NCBI RefSeq assembly: GCF_024437745.1
Contig: NZ_JANFNY010000014.1
Span: 37,582 to 78,336, forward strand
DNA length: 40,755 nt
Direction of reading: 5' to 3'
DNA from: Roseomonas sp. GC11
Lineage (GTDB): Bacteria > Pseudomonadota > Alphaproteobacteria > Acetobacterales > Acetobacteraceae
Part shown: piece by piece, positions 22,292 through 31,200 of the stretch
Position numbering within the stretch: position 1 is the first letter of the stretch
Layout: each line of letters starts with the position of its first letter
The notes under the pieces: generated by a model
What the model was told of the DNA's origin: nothing
Database searches by the model: none
What the model saw: only the letters and a program-made list of their open reading frames with translations
Translations under genes and position numbers: made by a program

Positions 22292-24367
22292 TTAACAAGG
22301 CTGCCCCTTCAGCGCCACACGGGCGAGGGGCAGGCGGAACTGGCAGGCGAGGCCCTCCATCCGCCAGTCCAGGGTCAGGCTGCCGCCGAGCTGGCGGCGG
22401 ATGGTGCCTTCCACCACCTTCAGCCCCAGGCCGATCTGCGCGGGCGAGCCGGCGGTGAGGGCAGGGGGCGGGCCGCCCTGCTCGGTCCAGTCCAGCACGA
22501 GATCGCCCTTGTCCAGGCGCCATTGCAGGTTGACGCGGCCGCCGGCGGCGGAGAGCGCGCCATGCTGCTGGGCATTGGTGGCCATTTCATGCAGCACCAT
22601 GGCCAGCGGCTGCACCACGTGCGGGGCGAGGGCGAGGGAAGGGCCGTGGATCGTCACCGCCAGGGCGCCGGGGCCGGTGGGCATGGCCTCGCGCGTGACG
22701 CTGCGCAGGTCGCTGCCGCCCCAGCGCTCGCGCGAGAGCAGGGTATGCGCCCGCGCCAGGGCGCCGATGCGGCCGCGCACCGCCTCGACGAAATGCGCCG
22801 GGTCGTCGGCGCGGCTCATCCGCAGCAGGGACTGCACGACGGTCAGCACATTGCGGGCGCGGTGGTCCACCTCCGCCGCCAGCAGGCGTTCACGCTCGGC
22901 CGAGGCCTGGGCCTCGGTCACGTCCATCACCACGCCGCTGATCTGGGCCGGCCGGCCCTGGGCGTCGCGCGCCAGCACGCCGCCATGGGTGTGCAGCCAG
23001 CGGATGCGGCCATCCGGCCAGATGGTGCGGAAGAGGATCTCGTAGCTGCCCGGCCCGTCGGGCTGGTGGACATGTTCCAGCGTCTCCAGGATGCGGGCGC
23101 GGTCCTCCGGGTGGGTGGCGGAGAGCAGGGCGGCGGTGCTGCGCAGGCTGCCGGCGGGGCGGCCATAAAGCGCCTCCCGCCCGCGGGAGCCGGTGAAGGT
23201 ATCGGTCTCCACCTCCCATTCCCAGGTGGCGATGCGCGCGGCGGTCAGGGCGCGGGCCAGCTGGGCCTCGCTCTCGGCCAGGGCCTGGCCACGGCTGCGC
23301 AGGGTGATGCTGGCGGCGGCCAGGGCGGCGCCGACATTGTGCAGCTCCCGGATGGCGATGGAGGGGGCCGGCACCTGCTCCCCCTGGCCCAGGCGCCGCG
23401 CCGTCTCCGCCAGCGCCTCGACCGAGCTGGCGATGCGCCGGGCGAAGAGCAGCGCCAGCAGCACCGTCATCATGACGAGCCCGATGCTGACGAGGGCGAG
23501 GAAGAGGAAGGATTGCCGCGCCGTCGCCTGGGCCAGCCGCAGCGGCACCAGCACGCCCACGCGCCACCCGGCATCGCGGCTGGAGACATGGGCGATGATC
23601 AGCGGTTCCTCGCCGAAGGGATAGTTGATCCAGACGCCGCTGCGCGTGCTGGCGCGGCGCTGCGCCTCCTGCGAGATCTGCCCGCCGACCTGGCGTTCCC
23701 GCTCATCCGTGCTGGCGATGATGCGGCCCTCGCCATCGACCAGCAGCGCGCTCCAGCCCAGCGGCAGCAGCGGCCCGGCGAAGATCTGGCGCAGCCGTGC
23801 CGCCGGCTGGCGCAGGGTGAGAAGGTGGGTCAGCCGCCCCTCGCGCAGCACCGGCACGGTGACCATGACGATGAAGCGCCCGCCCGGCAGGGCGATCAGC
23901 CCGGAGCGCACCGGCTGGCGCGTCTCCGCCGCGCGGTCCTCCATGGCGGCGATCTCGGTGGCGCCGGGCGTGTCGGGCTCCGGGGCGGGCAGGGCGCGCC
24001 CCGCCTCGGCGTCCCAGTGCTGCAGGGTGATCTCGCCGCCGATCAGCTGGCTCACCGCCTCGGCCTGCAGGCGGAGGGGGGTGATGTCCTGCTGCGACAG
24101 GACCGGGCTGGCGGCCAGGACCTGGAGGGCGGAGGTCCAGCCGGCCAGCTCCTCCTCCAGCCGGGTCATGATGCGGTCGGCGCTGTCGAGCGCCTCGCGG
24201 CGCAGGGCGTCGTCGCGGTCACGCAGATAGGCGTGGGTGAGGATGCCGGCGAAGAGGATCACCGGCACGAGGAGCACCAGCCCGAGCAGGCCGAGATGCA
24301 TGGCCAGTGGCAGGCGCCTGCCACGGCGGCCGAAGGGGCGGAGCGGCGCGGGGGTGCGCTTCAGCAT
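22292..24367 (-). CDS. HWE-family sensor histidine kinase
   Basis: Membrane sensor kinase of about 691 residues: span 1 at 22-46, periplasmic dCACHE-like sensor at about 50-280, span 2 at 286-309, a HAMP-like linker, a PAS domain at about 375-490 (TWEWEVETDTF, WPDGRIRWLHTHGGV), then an HWE kinase core. The phospho-acceptor is His502 in EVDHRARNVL; the N-box HEMATNAQQHGALS (593-606) and LDWTEQGG (625-632, Trp627, Glu629) give the residues that name the HWE family. No response regulator is adjacent, so it is an orphan. The start may instead be 24400; neither has a good ribosome site. Confidence 0.9.
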   Translation of the reverse strand: MLKRTPAPLRPFGRRGRRLPLAMHLGLLGLVLLVPVILFAGILTHAYLRDRDDALRREALDSADRIMTRLEEELAGWTSALQVLAASPVLSQQDITPLRLQAEAVSQLIGGEITLQHWDAEAGRALPAPEPDTPGATEIAAMEDRAAETRQPVRSGLIALPGGRFIVMVTVPVLREGRLTHLLTLRQPAARLRQIFAGPLLPLGWSALLVDGEGRIIASTDERERQVGGQISQEAQRRASTRSGVWINYPFGEEPLIIAHVSSRDAGWRVGVLVPLRLAQATARQSFLFLALVSIGLVMMTVLLALLFARRIASSVEALAETARRLGQGEQVPAPSIAIRELHNVGAALAAASITLRSRGQALAESEAQLARALTAARIATWEWEVETDTFTGSRGREALYGRPAGSLRSTAALLSATHPEDRARILETLEHVHQPDGPGSYEILFRTIWPDGRIRWLHTHGGVLARDAQGRPAQISGVVMDVTEAQASAERERLLAAEVDHRARNVLTVVQSLLRMSRADDPAHFVEAVRGRIGALARAHTLLSRERWGGSDLRSVTREAMPTGPGALAVTIHGPSLALAPHVVQPLAMVLHEMATNAQQHGALSAAGGRVNLQWRLDKGDLVLDWTEQGGPPPALTAGSPAQIGLGLKVVEGTIRRQLGGSLTLDWRMEGLACQFRLPLARVALKGQPC

Positions 24368-24549
24368 GGGCGGCCAGGGCAGTCCTGCCCCGGCGGCCAT
24401 GGCGGTTGGGCCAGGCTCGGCGTGCGGGCAAAGCGGCGCGGCTGGCGCAAGTCTCTGTCTCCCCGGGGCCGGGGGGGTGGGCAGGTGCCACCCGCGCCGC
24501 GGAAGAAGATGGCGGCTCCGTTCCTGCGCCGCAATGGCGGCCTGCGGAT

Positions 24550-25284
24550 CTAGTGCTGGGCGCGGCCGCGGGCGATGGCCTCGCGCATGCGGCGCACCGC
24601 CGCCGGCAGCCCCTCGAACACCGCCGCCCCCACCAGGAAATATCCGATGCTGACTTCGGAGATCTGCGGGATGGCGGCGATTCCCTCCACCGTCGTGACG
24701 TCCAGCCCATGCCCGGCATGGCAGGCGAGGCCGTGGGCGGCGGCGGCCTCGGCGCCGGCGCGCAGCCGGGCGAGCAAGGCGGGGCGGGCTTGCGGCGCGG
24801 CCTCTGCATAGGTGCCGGTGTGCAGTTCCACCGCCTGGGCGCCGAGGCGGGCCGCCGCCGCGATCTGCGCCGCATCCGGCTCGACGAAGACGGAGACTTC
24901 GATTCCCGCCCCGGCGAGGCGGCGGATGGCCGCGCCGAGATCCGGCCCGGCGCGCAGCAGGTCCAGCCCGCCTTCCGTCGTCAGCTCCTGCCGCTTCTCC
25001 GGCACGAGGCAGCAGGCGGCGGGGCGCAGGCCGAGGGCGATGCCGACCATTTCCTCCGTCGCCGCCATCTCGAAATTCAGGCGCAGCCCCGGCTCGGCGG
25101 CCATGCGGGTGGCGTCCGTGTCGCGGATATGGCGGCGATCCTCGCGCAGATGGATGGTGATGCCATCCGCCCCGGCGGCGAGGCAGGCGCGCGCCGCCTC
25201 CACCGGGTCAGGGAAGTGGCCGCCGCGCGCGTTGCGCAGCGTCGCGACGTGATCGACATTGACCGACAGGCGCAGCGGCGTCAT
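24550..25284 (-). CDS. pdxJ: Pyridoxine 5'-phosphate synthase PdxJ
   Basis: Condenses 3-amino-2-oxopropyl phosphate (from PdxA) with 1-deoxyxylulose-5-phosphate to pyridoxine 5'-phosphate, the ring-closing step of the DXP-dependent vitamin B6 pathway. The 244-residue TIM barrel starts with LSVNVDHVATLRNARGG, has ITIHLREDRRHIRD (catalytic His/Glu region), and CHAGHGLD and EVSIGYFLVGAAVF near the end, all hallmarks of PdxJ. It overlaps pdxA by 4 nt, so the two consecutive enzymes are translationally coupled. Confidence 0.96.
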   Translation of the reverse strand: MTPLRLSVNVDHVATLRNARGGHFPDPVEAARACLAAGADGITIHLREDRRHIRDTDATRMAAEPGLRLNFEMAATEEMVGIALGLRPAACCLVPEKRQELTTEGGLDLLRAGPDLGAAIRRLAGAGIEVSVFVEPDAAQIAAAARLGAQAVELHTGTYAEAAPQARPALLARLRAGAEAAAAHGLACHAGHGLDVTTVEGIAAIPQISEVSIGYFLVGAAVFEGLPAAVRRMREAIARGRAQH

Positions 25285-26273
25285 GCGGCATTCCCCTGGT
25301 TCAGGCGGTGGGCGGCGAGGTCTGCGGCGAGGCGCAGGGCGGCGATCAGGCTGCCCGCATCGGCGCGGCCCTGGCCGGCGATGTCGAGCGCGGTGCCATG
25401 GTCCGGGCTGGTGCGCACGATGGCGAGGCCGAGGGTGACATTCACGCCCCCCGCCATGTCGAGCGTCTTCACCGGGATCAGCGCCTGGTCGTGATACATG
25501 CCGAGCGCCGCGTCATAGCCCGCCCGCGCCGTGGGGGTGAAGAGCGTGTCCGCCGGGAAGGGGCCGCGCGCGTCGATGCCCTCCGCCCGCAGCCGGGCGA
25601 TGGCGGGGGCGATGATGTCGCGGTCCTCCAGCCCCATGGTGCCATCCTCCCCCGCATGGGGGTTCAGGCCGCAGAGGGCGAGGCGCGGGGCTGTGATGCC
25701 GAAATCCCGCCGCAGCCCGGCCGCCGTGGCGCGGGCGATGGCGAGGATGCGCTCTTCCGTCAGGCTTTCGATAGCGCTGCGCAGGGACTGGTGGATGGTC
25801 ACCGGCACGGCGCGCAGCCCGGCGGCGGCCAGCAGCATGACCGGCGGCCCTTCCCCGGGCGCCAGCTCGGCCAGGAACTCGGTATGCCCCGGGTGGCGGA
25901 AGCCGGCGGCGGTGAGGCTGGATTTCTGGATGGGGTTGGTGACGACCGCCGCCGCCGCCCCCTGCCGCACCAGGGCCACGGCGCGCTCGATGGCGGCGAT
26001 GACGGCGGGGGCGTTGCGCGGGTCGGGCCGCCCTGGCACCGCCGGCACGGCGAGGGGCAGCGGCAGCACCGGCAGCGCCGTGGCGAAGCGCGCCACGGCC
26101 TCTCCCGGATGGTGGATGACCGCGACGGGCACCCCCGCCACCAGGGCCGGATCCCCCACCAGGAAGAAGCATGGCCCGCCCTGCCGCAGGGCCTCCCAGG
26201 CGCGGGCGGTGATCTCGCCGCCGATGCCGGCCGGCTCGCCCATGGTGAGCGCAAGGGGAAGTGGCGTGTTCAT
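25281..26273 (-). CDS. pdxA: 4-hydroxythreonine-4-phosphate dehydrogenase PdxA
   Basis: NAD-dependent, divalent-metal oxidation of 4-phosphohydroxy-L-threonine, which decarboxylates to the PdxJ substrate. The 330-residue protein has TMGEPAGIGGEI at 10-21, HPGHTEFLAEL, GLNPHAGEDG and GYDAALGMYHDQALIPVKTL, all typical of PdxA including the metal-binding His residues. The start at 26273 matches family N-termini. It is followed by pdxJ with a 4-nt overlap. Upstream lies the terminator of the protease-like gene and a GC palindrome. Confidence 0.96.
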   Translation of the reverse strand: MNTPLPLALTMGEPAGIGGEITARAWEALRQGGPCFFLVGDPALVAGVPVAVIHHPGEAVARFATALPVLPLPLAVPAVPGRPDPRNAPAVIAAIERAVALVRQGAAAAVVTNPIQKSSLTAAGFRHPGHTEFLAELAPGEGPPVMLLAAAGLRAVPVTIHQSLRSAIESLTEERILAIARATAAGLRRDFGITAPRLALCGLNPHAGEDGTMGLEDRDIIAPAIARLRAEGIDARGPFPADTLFTPTARAGYDAALGMYHDQALIPVKTLDMAGGVNVTLGLAIVRTSPDHGTALDIAGQGRADAGSLIAALRLAADLAAHRLNQGNAA

Positions 26274-26292
26274 GGCCTGCGATATGGTCCCG

Positions 26293-26313
26293 CCGCCGCG
26301 CGGCGCGCGGCGG
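26293..26313. promoter_or_regulatory. 21-bp GC palindrome upstream of pdxA
   Basis: CCGCCGCGCG (26293-26302) and CGCGCGGCGG (26304-26313) form a near-perfect palindrome about 20 bp before the pdxA start. It could be an operator or simply a GC-rich dyad. Confidence 0.25.
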
Positions 26314-26317
26314 CCCT

Positions 26318-26359
26318 GAAAGAAAAAAGACGGGGGTCCGGGGGAATTCCTTCCCCCGG
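26318..26359 (-). terminator. Intrinsic terminator of the YpfJ-like gene
   Basis: Reading leftward, a 9-bp stem CCGGGGGAA / TTCCCCCGG (26338-26346 with 26351-26359, loop of 4) is followed by CTTTTTTCTTTC. This is a good intrinsic terminator placed about 20 nt after the stop at 26381, separating the protease-like gene from pdxA-pdxJ. Confidence 0.7.
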
Positions 26360-26380
26360 CCTTTTTCCCCTTCCTCCCGC

Positions 26381-27205
26381 CTACCGCAACCCGCCGAAGC
26401 TGTCGCAGGCGACGTAATCCCCTTTCTCCATCCCGGTGCGGAACCAGGTGGCGCGCTCGGCGATGTCGCCCTGCGCCGCGGCCTCGGTGGCCGCGGTGTA
26501 GCCGGTGGGTGGCGGCAGGGGGCGGGCATCGTCGAGGGCGGCGGCGGCCAGGGCGGCCTCGACGGCGCCGGGTGTCGTGGCGGTTTGGGCCTGGCTGGCG
26601 CCCCGGGCCCAGAGCCCGGCGAAGCAATCCGCCTGCTCTTCCACGCGGCGCCAGAGGGCGCGCTGTTCCTCGGGATCCTGGCTGCGCTGCTGCAGGCCGC
26701 GCACCAGGGCGATGATGCCGAGCTGCTGCTGCACATGGTGCCCGGCGGCGTGGGCGAGCAGGTAGCCGATGGCGAGCATCCCGGCCTCCCCGCCCTGCTG
26801 GCGCAGCCGCGCGACGCGGGTGAGATCCACATAGATCCGCGCATCCGCCGGGCACCAGAAGATGCCGGCGGCGGCCGGGGCACGGTCGCAGGCCTCGGGC
26901 GGCAGGCTGGTCTGGAGGAGCGGCTCGGAGGGCTGGTAGCTGCGCTTGAGGCGGGCGAACTGCGCGCCCCAGGTGCGGTTCGTCTCCTCCAGGATCTGCG
27001 CGACGAGCTGTTCCTCCGCCGGGCCGGGCGGTTGCAGCGGCGCGGCGGCGGGGGCGCGGCCGGGGCTGCCCGCGCCCTCCGGGGCGTGGCGCAGCAGGGT
27101 GGCGCCCAGCAGGGCCAGGGGCAGGGCCAGCAGCCCGCCCAGAACGAGGCCGCGCCCTGGCCCTGTCAGCTTGTTCCATTCGCGTCGCAGGCCGTCCAGC
27201 CGCAT
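26381..27205 (-). CDS. YpfJ-type neutral zinc metallopeptidase homologue, catalytic Glu lost
   Basis: 274-residue membrane-anchored protein: one span at about 18-38, Pro/Ala linker, then the YpfJ/putative zinc protease domain with its normal marks (TWGAQFARLKRSYQPSEPLLQ, GIFWCPADARIYVDL, and RVEEQADCFAGLWA near 187-200). Family members carry HExxH in a helix reading HEVGHHVQ; here it is HAAGHHVQ (152-159), with Ala153 in place of the catalytic Glu, encoded by GCC. The two His ligands remain, so it may bind zinc but should not cleave peptides by the usual mechanism. A GGAAGG site supports the start. Frame and length are otherwise intact. Confidence 0.85.
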   Translation of the reverse strand: MRLDGLRREWNKLTGPGRGLVLGGLLALPLALLGATLLRHAPEGAGSPGRAPAAAPLQPPGPAEEQLVAQILEETNRTWGAQFARLKRSYQPSEPLLQTSLPPEACDRAPAAAGIFWCPADARIYVDLTRVARLRQQGGEAGMLAIGYLLAHAAGHHVQQQLGIIALVRGLQQRSQDPEEQRALWRRVEEQADCFAGLWARGASQAQTATTPGAVEAALAAAALDDARPLPPPTGYTAATEAAAQGDIAERATWFRTGMEKGDYVACDSFGGLR

Positions 27206-27419
27206 CGGCGCTTCCTTCCGCACGAGGTCCTTCCGCGCGAGTTCTTCCGCGCGAGTCTGGGCGAGGCCCGCTCGCTCCGGGCCATGACGGTGGGGCGCGT
27301 GGCGGTCAAGGCCCCTTCGCCTGCCTTTCTGGTGGTCACTTTGCCCCTGGTTCTGCCGCGCCTGCGGGCAGTGACGCGGTGTGCGGCGCGAAAGCGGGCC
27401 GGAGGGTGGCGGGAGCATC

Positions 27420-27485
27420 TTGCGGGGGGAGGCGAAGCGGGCGTAGCGTCTCACTTACAGGAACTATGGTTCCATTTTTCGGAAC
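27420..27485 (+). promoter_or_regulatory. Promoter and IclR-type operator of the iclR-hyu genes
   Basis: TTGCGG (27420-27425) and TAGCGT (27444-27449) with an 18-bp spacer make a plausible promoter. Just downstream are three alternating half-sites: GGAAC (27460-27464), GGTTCC (27468-27473) and GGAAC (27481-27485), giving two overlapping inverted repeats like those bound by IclR-family proteins. It ends 4 nt before the start codon used here, so the regulator could block its own transcription. Confidence 0.55.
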
Positions 27486-27489
27486 AGCC

Positions 27490-28260
27490 ATGACGACCCT
27501 TTCGACCGCTGGCCAGGTGTTGCGCTGCTTCTCCGCGCGGCGCCAGGAACTGACCGTGACCGAGGTCGCGGAACTGCTCTCCCTGCCGAAGAGCAATGTC
27601 TCGCGCCTGCTGCGGGCGATGCGGGAGGCAGGCTTCCTGGAGAGCGTGCCGGACAGCCGCGGCTACCGCCCCGGCATTCTGATGTTCGAGCTGGGCAACA
27701 CCTATCGCCGTGATTCCGCGCTGGTGGCGCGGGCGCATGCGGCGGTGGGGCGGGTCAGCCGGGATTTCGGCCATACCGGCTATGTCAGCATCCGCGACGG
27801 CGCTGACGTGATCGGGCTGACCTTCCACGAGGGCTCGCGCATGCTGCGCGTCGGCACGCCGGTGGGGCAGCGCCTGCCGGCCTTCGCCGCCGCCACGGGG
27901 CGCGCCCTGCTCGCCCGCCTGCCGGATGAGGAGGTGGCGCGGCTGCATCCCGGCCCGCTCGCCCCGCCCAGCCCCAACGCGCCGCAGGGCATGGATGAGC
28001 TGATGCAGCGGCTGGAGGCGGTGCGCCGCGATGGCTATGCGCTGGCCATCGACGAATCCAACCCTGGCGTCGGCAGCATCGCGGTGGCCGTGGGCAATGC
28101 CGCGGGCAGCGAGGATGCCTGCCTGTGCATCGTCTACCCGCTGGCGCTGGTGGATGATGCCGAGCGTGACCGCATGATCGCCGCCCTGCTGGCCGAGGCG
28201 CGCGAGATCCATACACGGCCCGGCGCCACGGTGACCGCGCGCAGCGCCGCCGCCGCCTGA
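27490..28260 (+). CDS. IclR-family transcriptional regulator
   Basis: 256-residue regulator with an N-terminal winged HTH (about 5-60; ELTVTEVAELLSLPKSNVSRLLRAMREAGFLE is the IclR pattern) and a C-terminal effector domain (about 75-245, with GRALLARLPDEEVARL and GYALAIDESNPGVGSIAVAVG). The effector is unknown. It leads a rightward operon with the hydantoinase fusion 17 nt downstream and a peptide-type transporter, so it presumably senses a cyclic imide/amide or product. The start at 27490 is preferred because an ATG at 27466 would place the operator in the coding region. Confidence 0.93.
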   Translation: MTTLSTAGQVLRCFSARRQELTVTEVAELLSLPKSNVSRLLRAMREAGFLESVPDSRGYRPGILMFELGNTYRRDSALVARAHAAVGRVSRDFGHTGYVSIRDGADVIGLTFHEGSRMLRVGTPVGQRLPAFAAATGRALLARLPDEEVARLHPGPLAPPSPNAPQGMDELMQRLEAVRRDGYALAIDESNPGVGSIAVAVGNAAGSEDACLCIVYPLALVDDAERDRMIAALLAEAREIHTRPGATVTARSAAAA

Positions 28261-28277
28261 TACCCCGAGGATACCAG

Positions 28278-31200
28278 ATGAACGCTTCCGCCCCCATGGC
28301 CGGCCATCGCTGGCGCATCGGCTTCGATATCGGCGGCACCTTCACCGATTTCATCCTGTATGATTCGGCGGCGGGCAGCGTGCGGCTGCACAAGCGGCTG
28401 ACGACGCCGCACGACCCTTCCATCGCCGCCCTGCAGGGGCTGGAGGAGCTGGTGGCGATGGCCGGCATCGGCCTCGCCGAGGTGGGCGAGATCATCCATG
28501 GCACCACGCTCGTCACCAATGCGGTGATCGAGCGCAAGGGCGCGAAGCTCGGCCTGATCACCACCGAGGGCTTCCGTGACATCCTGGAGATGGGCACGGA
28601 GCAGCGCTACGACATCTACGACCTCTTCCTGGGCTTCCCGGCGCCGCTGGTGCCGCGCGACCTGCGGCTGGAGGTGCCGGAGCGCATGGACCGCGATGGC
28701 AATGCCGTCACCGCGCTGGATGAGGGCGCGGTGCGCGCCGCGCTGCGCCGGCTGGTGGCGGAGGGGGTGGAGGCTGTCGCCGTCTGCTTCCTCAATGCCT
28801 ACCGCAACCCGGCGCATGAGAAGCGCGTGGGCGAGATCGCGCGGGGCGAGTTCCCGCAGCTGTCCGTCTCGCTCTCGGCCGAGGTGGTGGCGGAGATGTG
28901 GGAGTATCAGCGCAGCGTCACCACCTGCGCCAATGCCTATGTGCAGCCGCTGATGGACCGCTATCTGCGGCGGCTGGAGCGCGAGCTGGCGGGGCGCGGC
29001 TTCACCGGCGCGCTGCGGCTGATGCATTCGGCGGGTGGCCTCGTCTCGCCGGCCACGGCGCGGGCCTTTCCCATCCGCCTGCTGGAATCGGGCCCCGCGG
29101 GGGGCGGCCTGGCCACCGCGCTGTTCGGCACGCTGGCCGGGCAGAAGGATGTCATTTCCTTCGACATGGGCGGCACCACGGCCAAGGCCTGCATGATCGA
29201 GGATGGCCGCGTCGAGATCGCGCCGATGCTGGAGGCGGGCCGCGTGCACCGCTTCAGCAAGGGCTCGGGCCTGCCGATCAAGGCGCCGGTGATCGACATG
29301 ATCGAGATCGGGGCCGGGGGCGGCTCGATCGCCGCGATCGACGCGGTGGGGCTGCTCAAGGTCGGGCCGCATTCCGCCGGGTCCGATCCTGGCCCCGCCT
29401 GCTATGGCATGGGCGGTACGAAGCCGACGGTGACGGACGCCAATCTCGTCCTCGGCTACTACGATCCCGGCTTCTTCCTCGGCGGGCGGATGACGCTCGA
29501 CCTCGAGGCCGCGCGCCGCGCGGTGGAGAGCGTGGCGGCGCCGCTGAAGCTCGATGTGATGGAGGCCGCCTGGGGCATCCACAAGGTGGTGGTCGAGAGC
29601 ATGGCCGCCGCCGCCCGCGTGCATCTGGTGGAGAAGGGCAAGGACCCACGCGGCTATGCCATGGTGGGCTTCGGCGGTGCCGGCCCGGCCCATGCCGCCG
29701 ATGTCGCCCGCGCGCTCGGCGTGCGGGAGGTGATCATTCCGCCGGCCTCGGGCGCGGCCTCGGCGCTCGGCTTCCTCGCCGCGCCGCTCTCCTTCGAATC
29801 CGCGCGTTCGCTGCCGGTGGAGTTCTCGCCGGGCTTCGATGCCGTGCTGGTCAATGGCGTGCTCGATGAGCTCGCCGCCGAGGGCCGCGCGCGCCTGCTG
29901 GAAGCCGGGGTGAAGCCGGAGGATATCCGCACCGAGCGCAGCGCCGATATGCGCCTTGTCGGCCAGATGCACGACATCGCCGTGCCGCTGCCGGAGGGCG
30001 CCATCACCGCCGCGACACTGGACGAAATCCGCGCCGCCTTCGCCCGCGTCTATGCCGCGCGCTACACCTCGCTCTATGAGGGTGCGCGGATCGAGGCGAT
30101 CAATTTCCGCGTCCGCTGTGTCGGGCCGGAGCCGGTGCTGTCGCTGACCGGCGCGGTGGGCGGCGGTGATGCCAGCGCCAAGGTGAAGGGCACGCGCCGC
30201 GCCTGGTTCGAGGGCGGCTGGCAGGAGGCGGTGGTCTATGACCGCTATGCCCTGGTCGCCGGTGACCGGATCCCCGGCCCCGCCATCATCGAGGAGCGCG
30301 AATCCACCACCATCGTGCCGCCGGGCGATGTGGTCGCGGTGGATGGCGGGCTGAACCTGCGCATCGCCATCGCCGCCACGGCCCAGGCCGGCGCGCTGGT
30401 GACGCCGGAGATGCCGCTGGAAGAAGCCTGCGCCCGCATCGAGGCCGACCCGATCGCGCTCGAGATCATGTGGTCCCGCCTGGTGACGGTGGTGGAGGAG
30501 ATGTGGCTGACGGTCTGTCGCACCGCCTTCTCGCTCGTCATCTCCGAAAGCCAGGACTTCGCCTGCGAGCTGCTCGATCCGGAAGGCGAGACGCTGGCGC
30601 ATTCGCCGCGCGCCATGCCGGTCTTCAATCTCTGCCTGCCGCTGGCGGTGAAGGCGCTGCTGGAAAAATATCCCTCCCACACGCTGCAGCCGGGCGATGT
30701 GCTGATCACGAATGATCCCTGGCTCTGCGCCGGGCATCTCTTCGACATCGCCATCGTCACCCCGGTCTTCCAGGGCGGCAAGGTGGTCGGTCTGATGGGC
30801 ACGGTGGGCCATGTCTCCGACATCGGCGGCACCAAGGATTCGCTGCGGGCGCGCGAGATCTTTGAGGAGGGGTTGCAGATCCCGCCGATGAAGCTCTACG
30901 AGGCGGGCCGGCCGAGCGAGGCGCTCTTCACCCTGCTGCGCGAGAATGTGCGCAACCCGGAGCAGGTGCTGGGCGATGTCCATTCCTTCGTCGCCGCCAA
31001 CCGCCTCGGGGCCGAGCGCCTGCTGGCCTTCATGGCCGATTACGGCATGCAGGATCTGCGCGCCCTGGCCACGGTGGTGCAGCGCCGCTCGGAAACCGCG
31101 ATGCGCGAGGCCATCCGCGCCCTGCCCGATGGCATCTATCGCTCCACCATCAGCAACAATCCGCTGGGGCAGGTGCTGTCCTACCCGCTGAAGCTGACGG

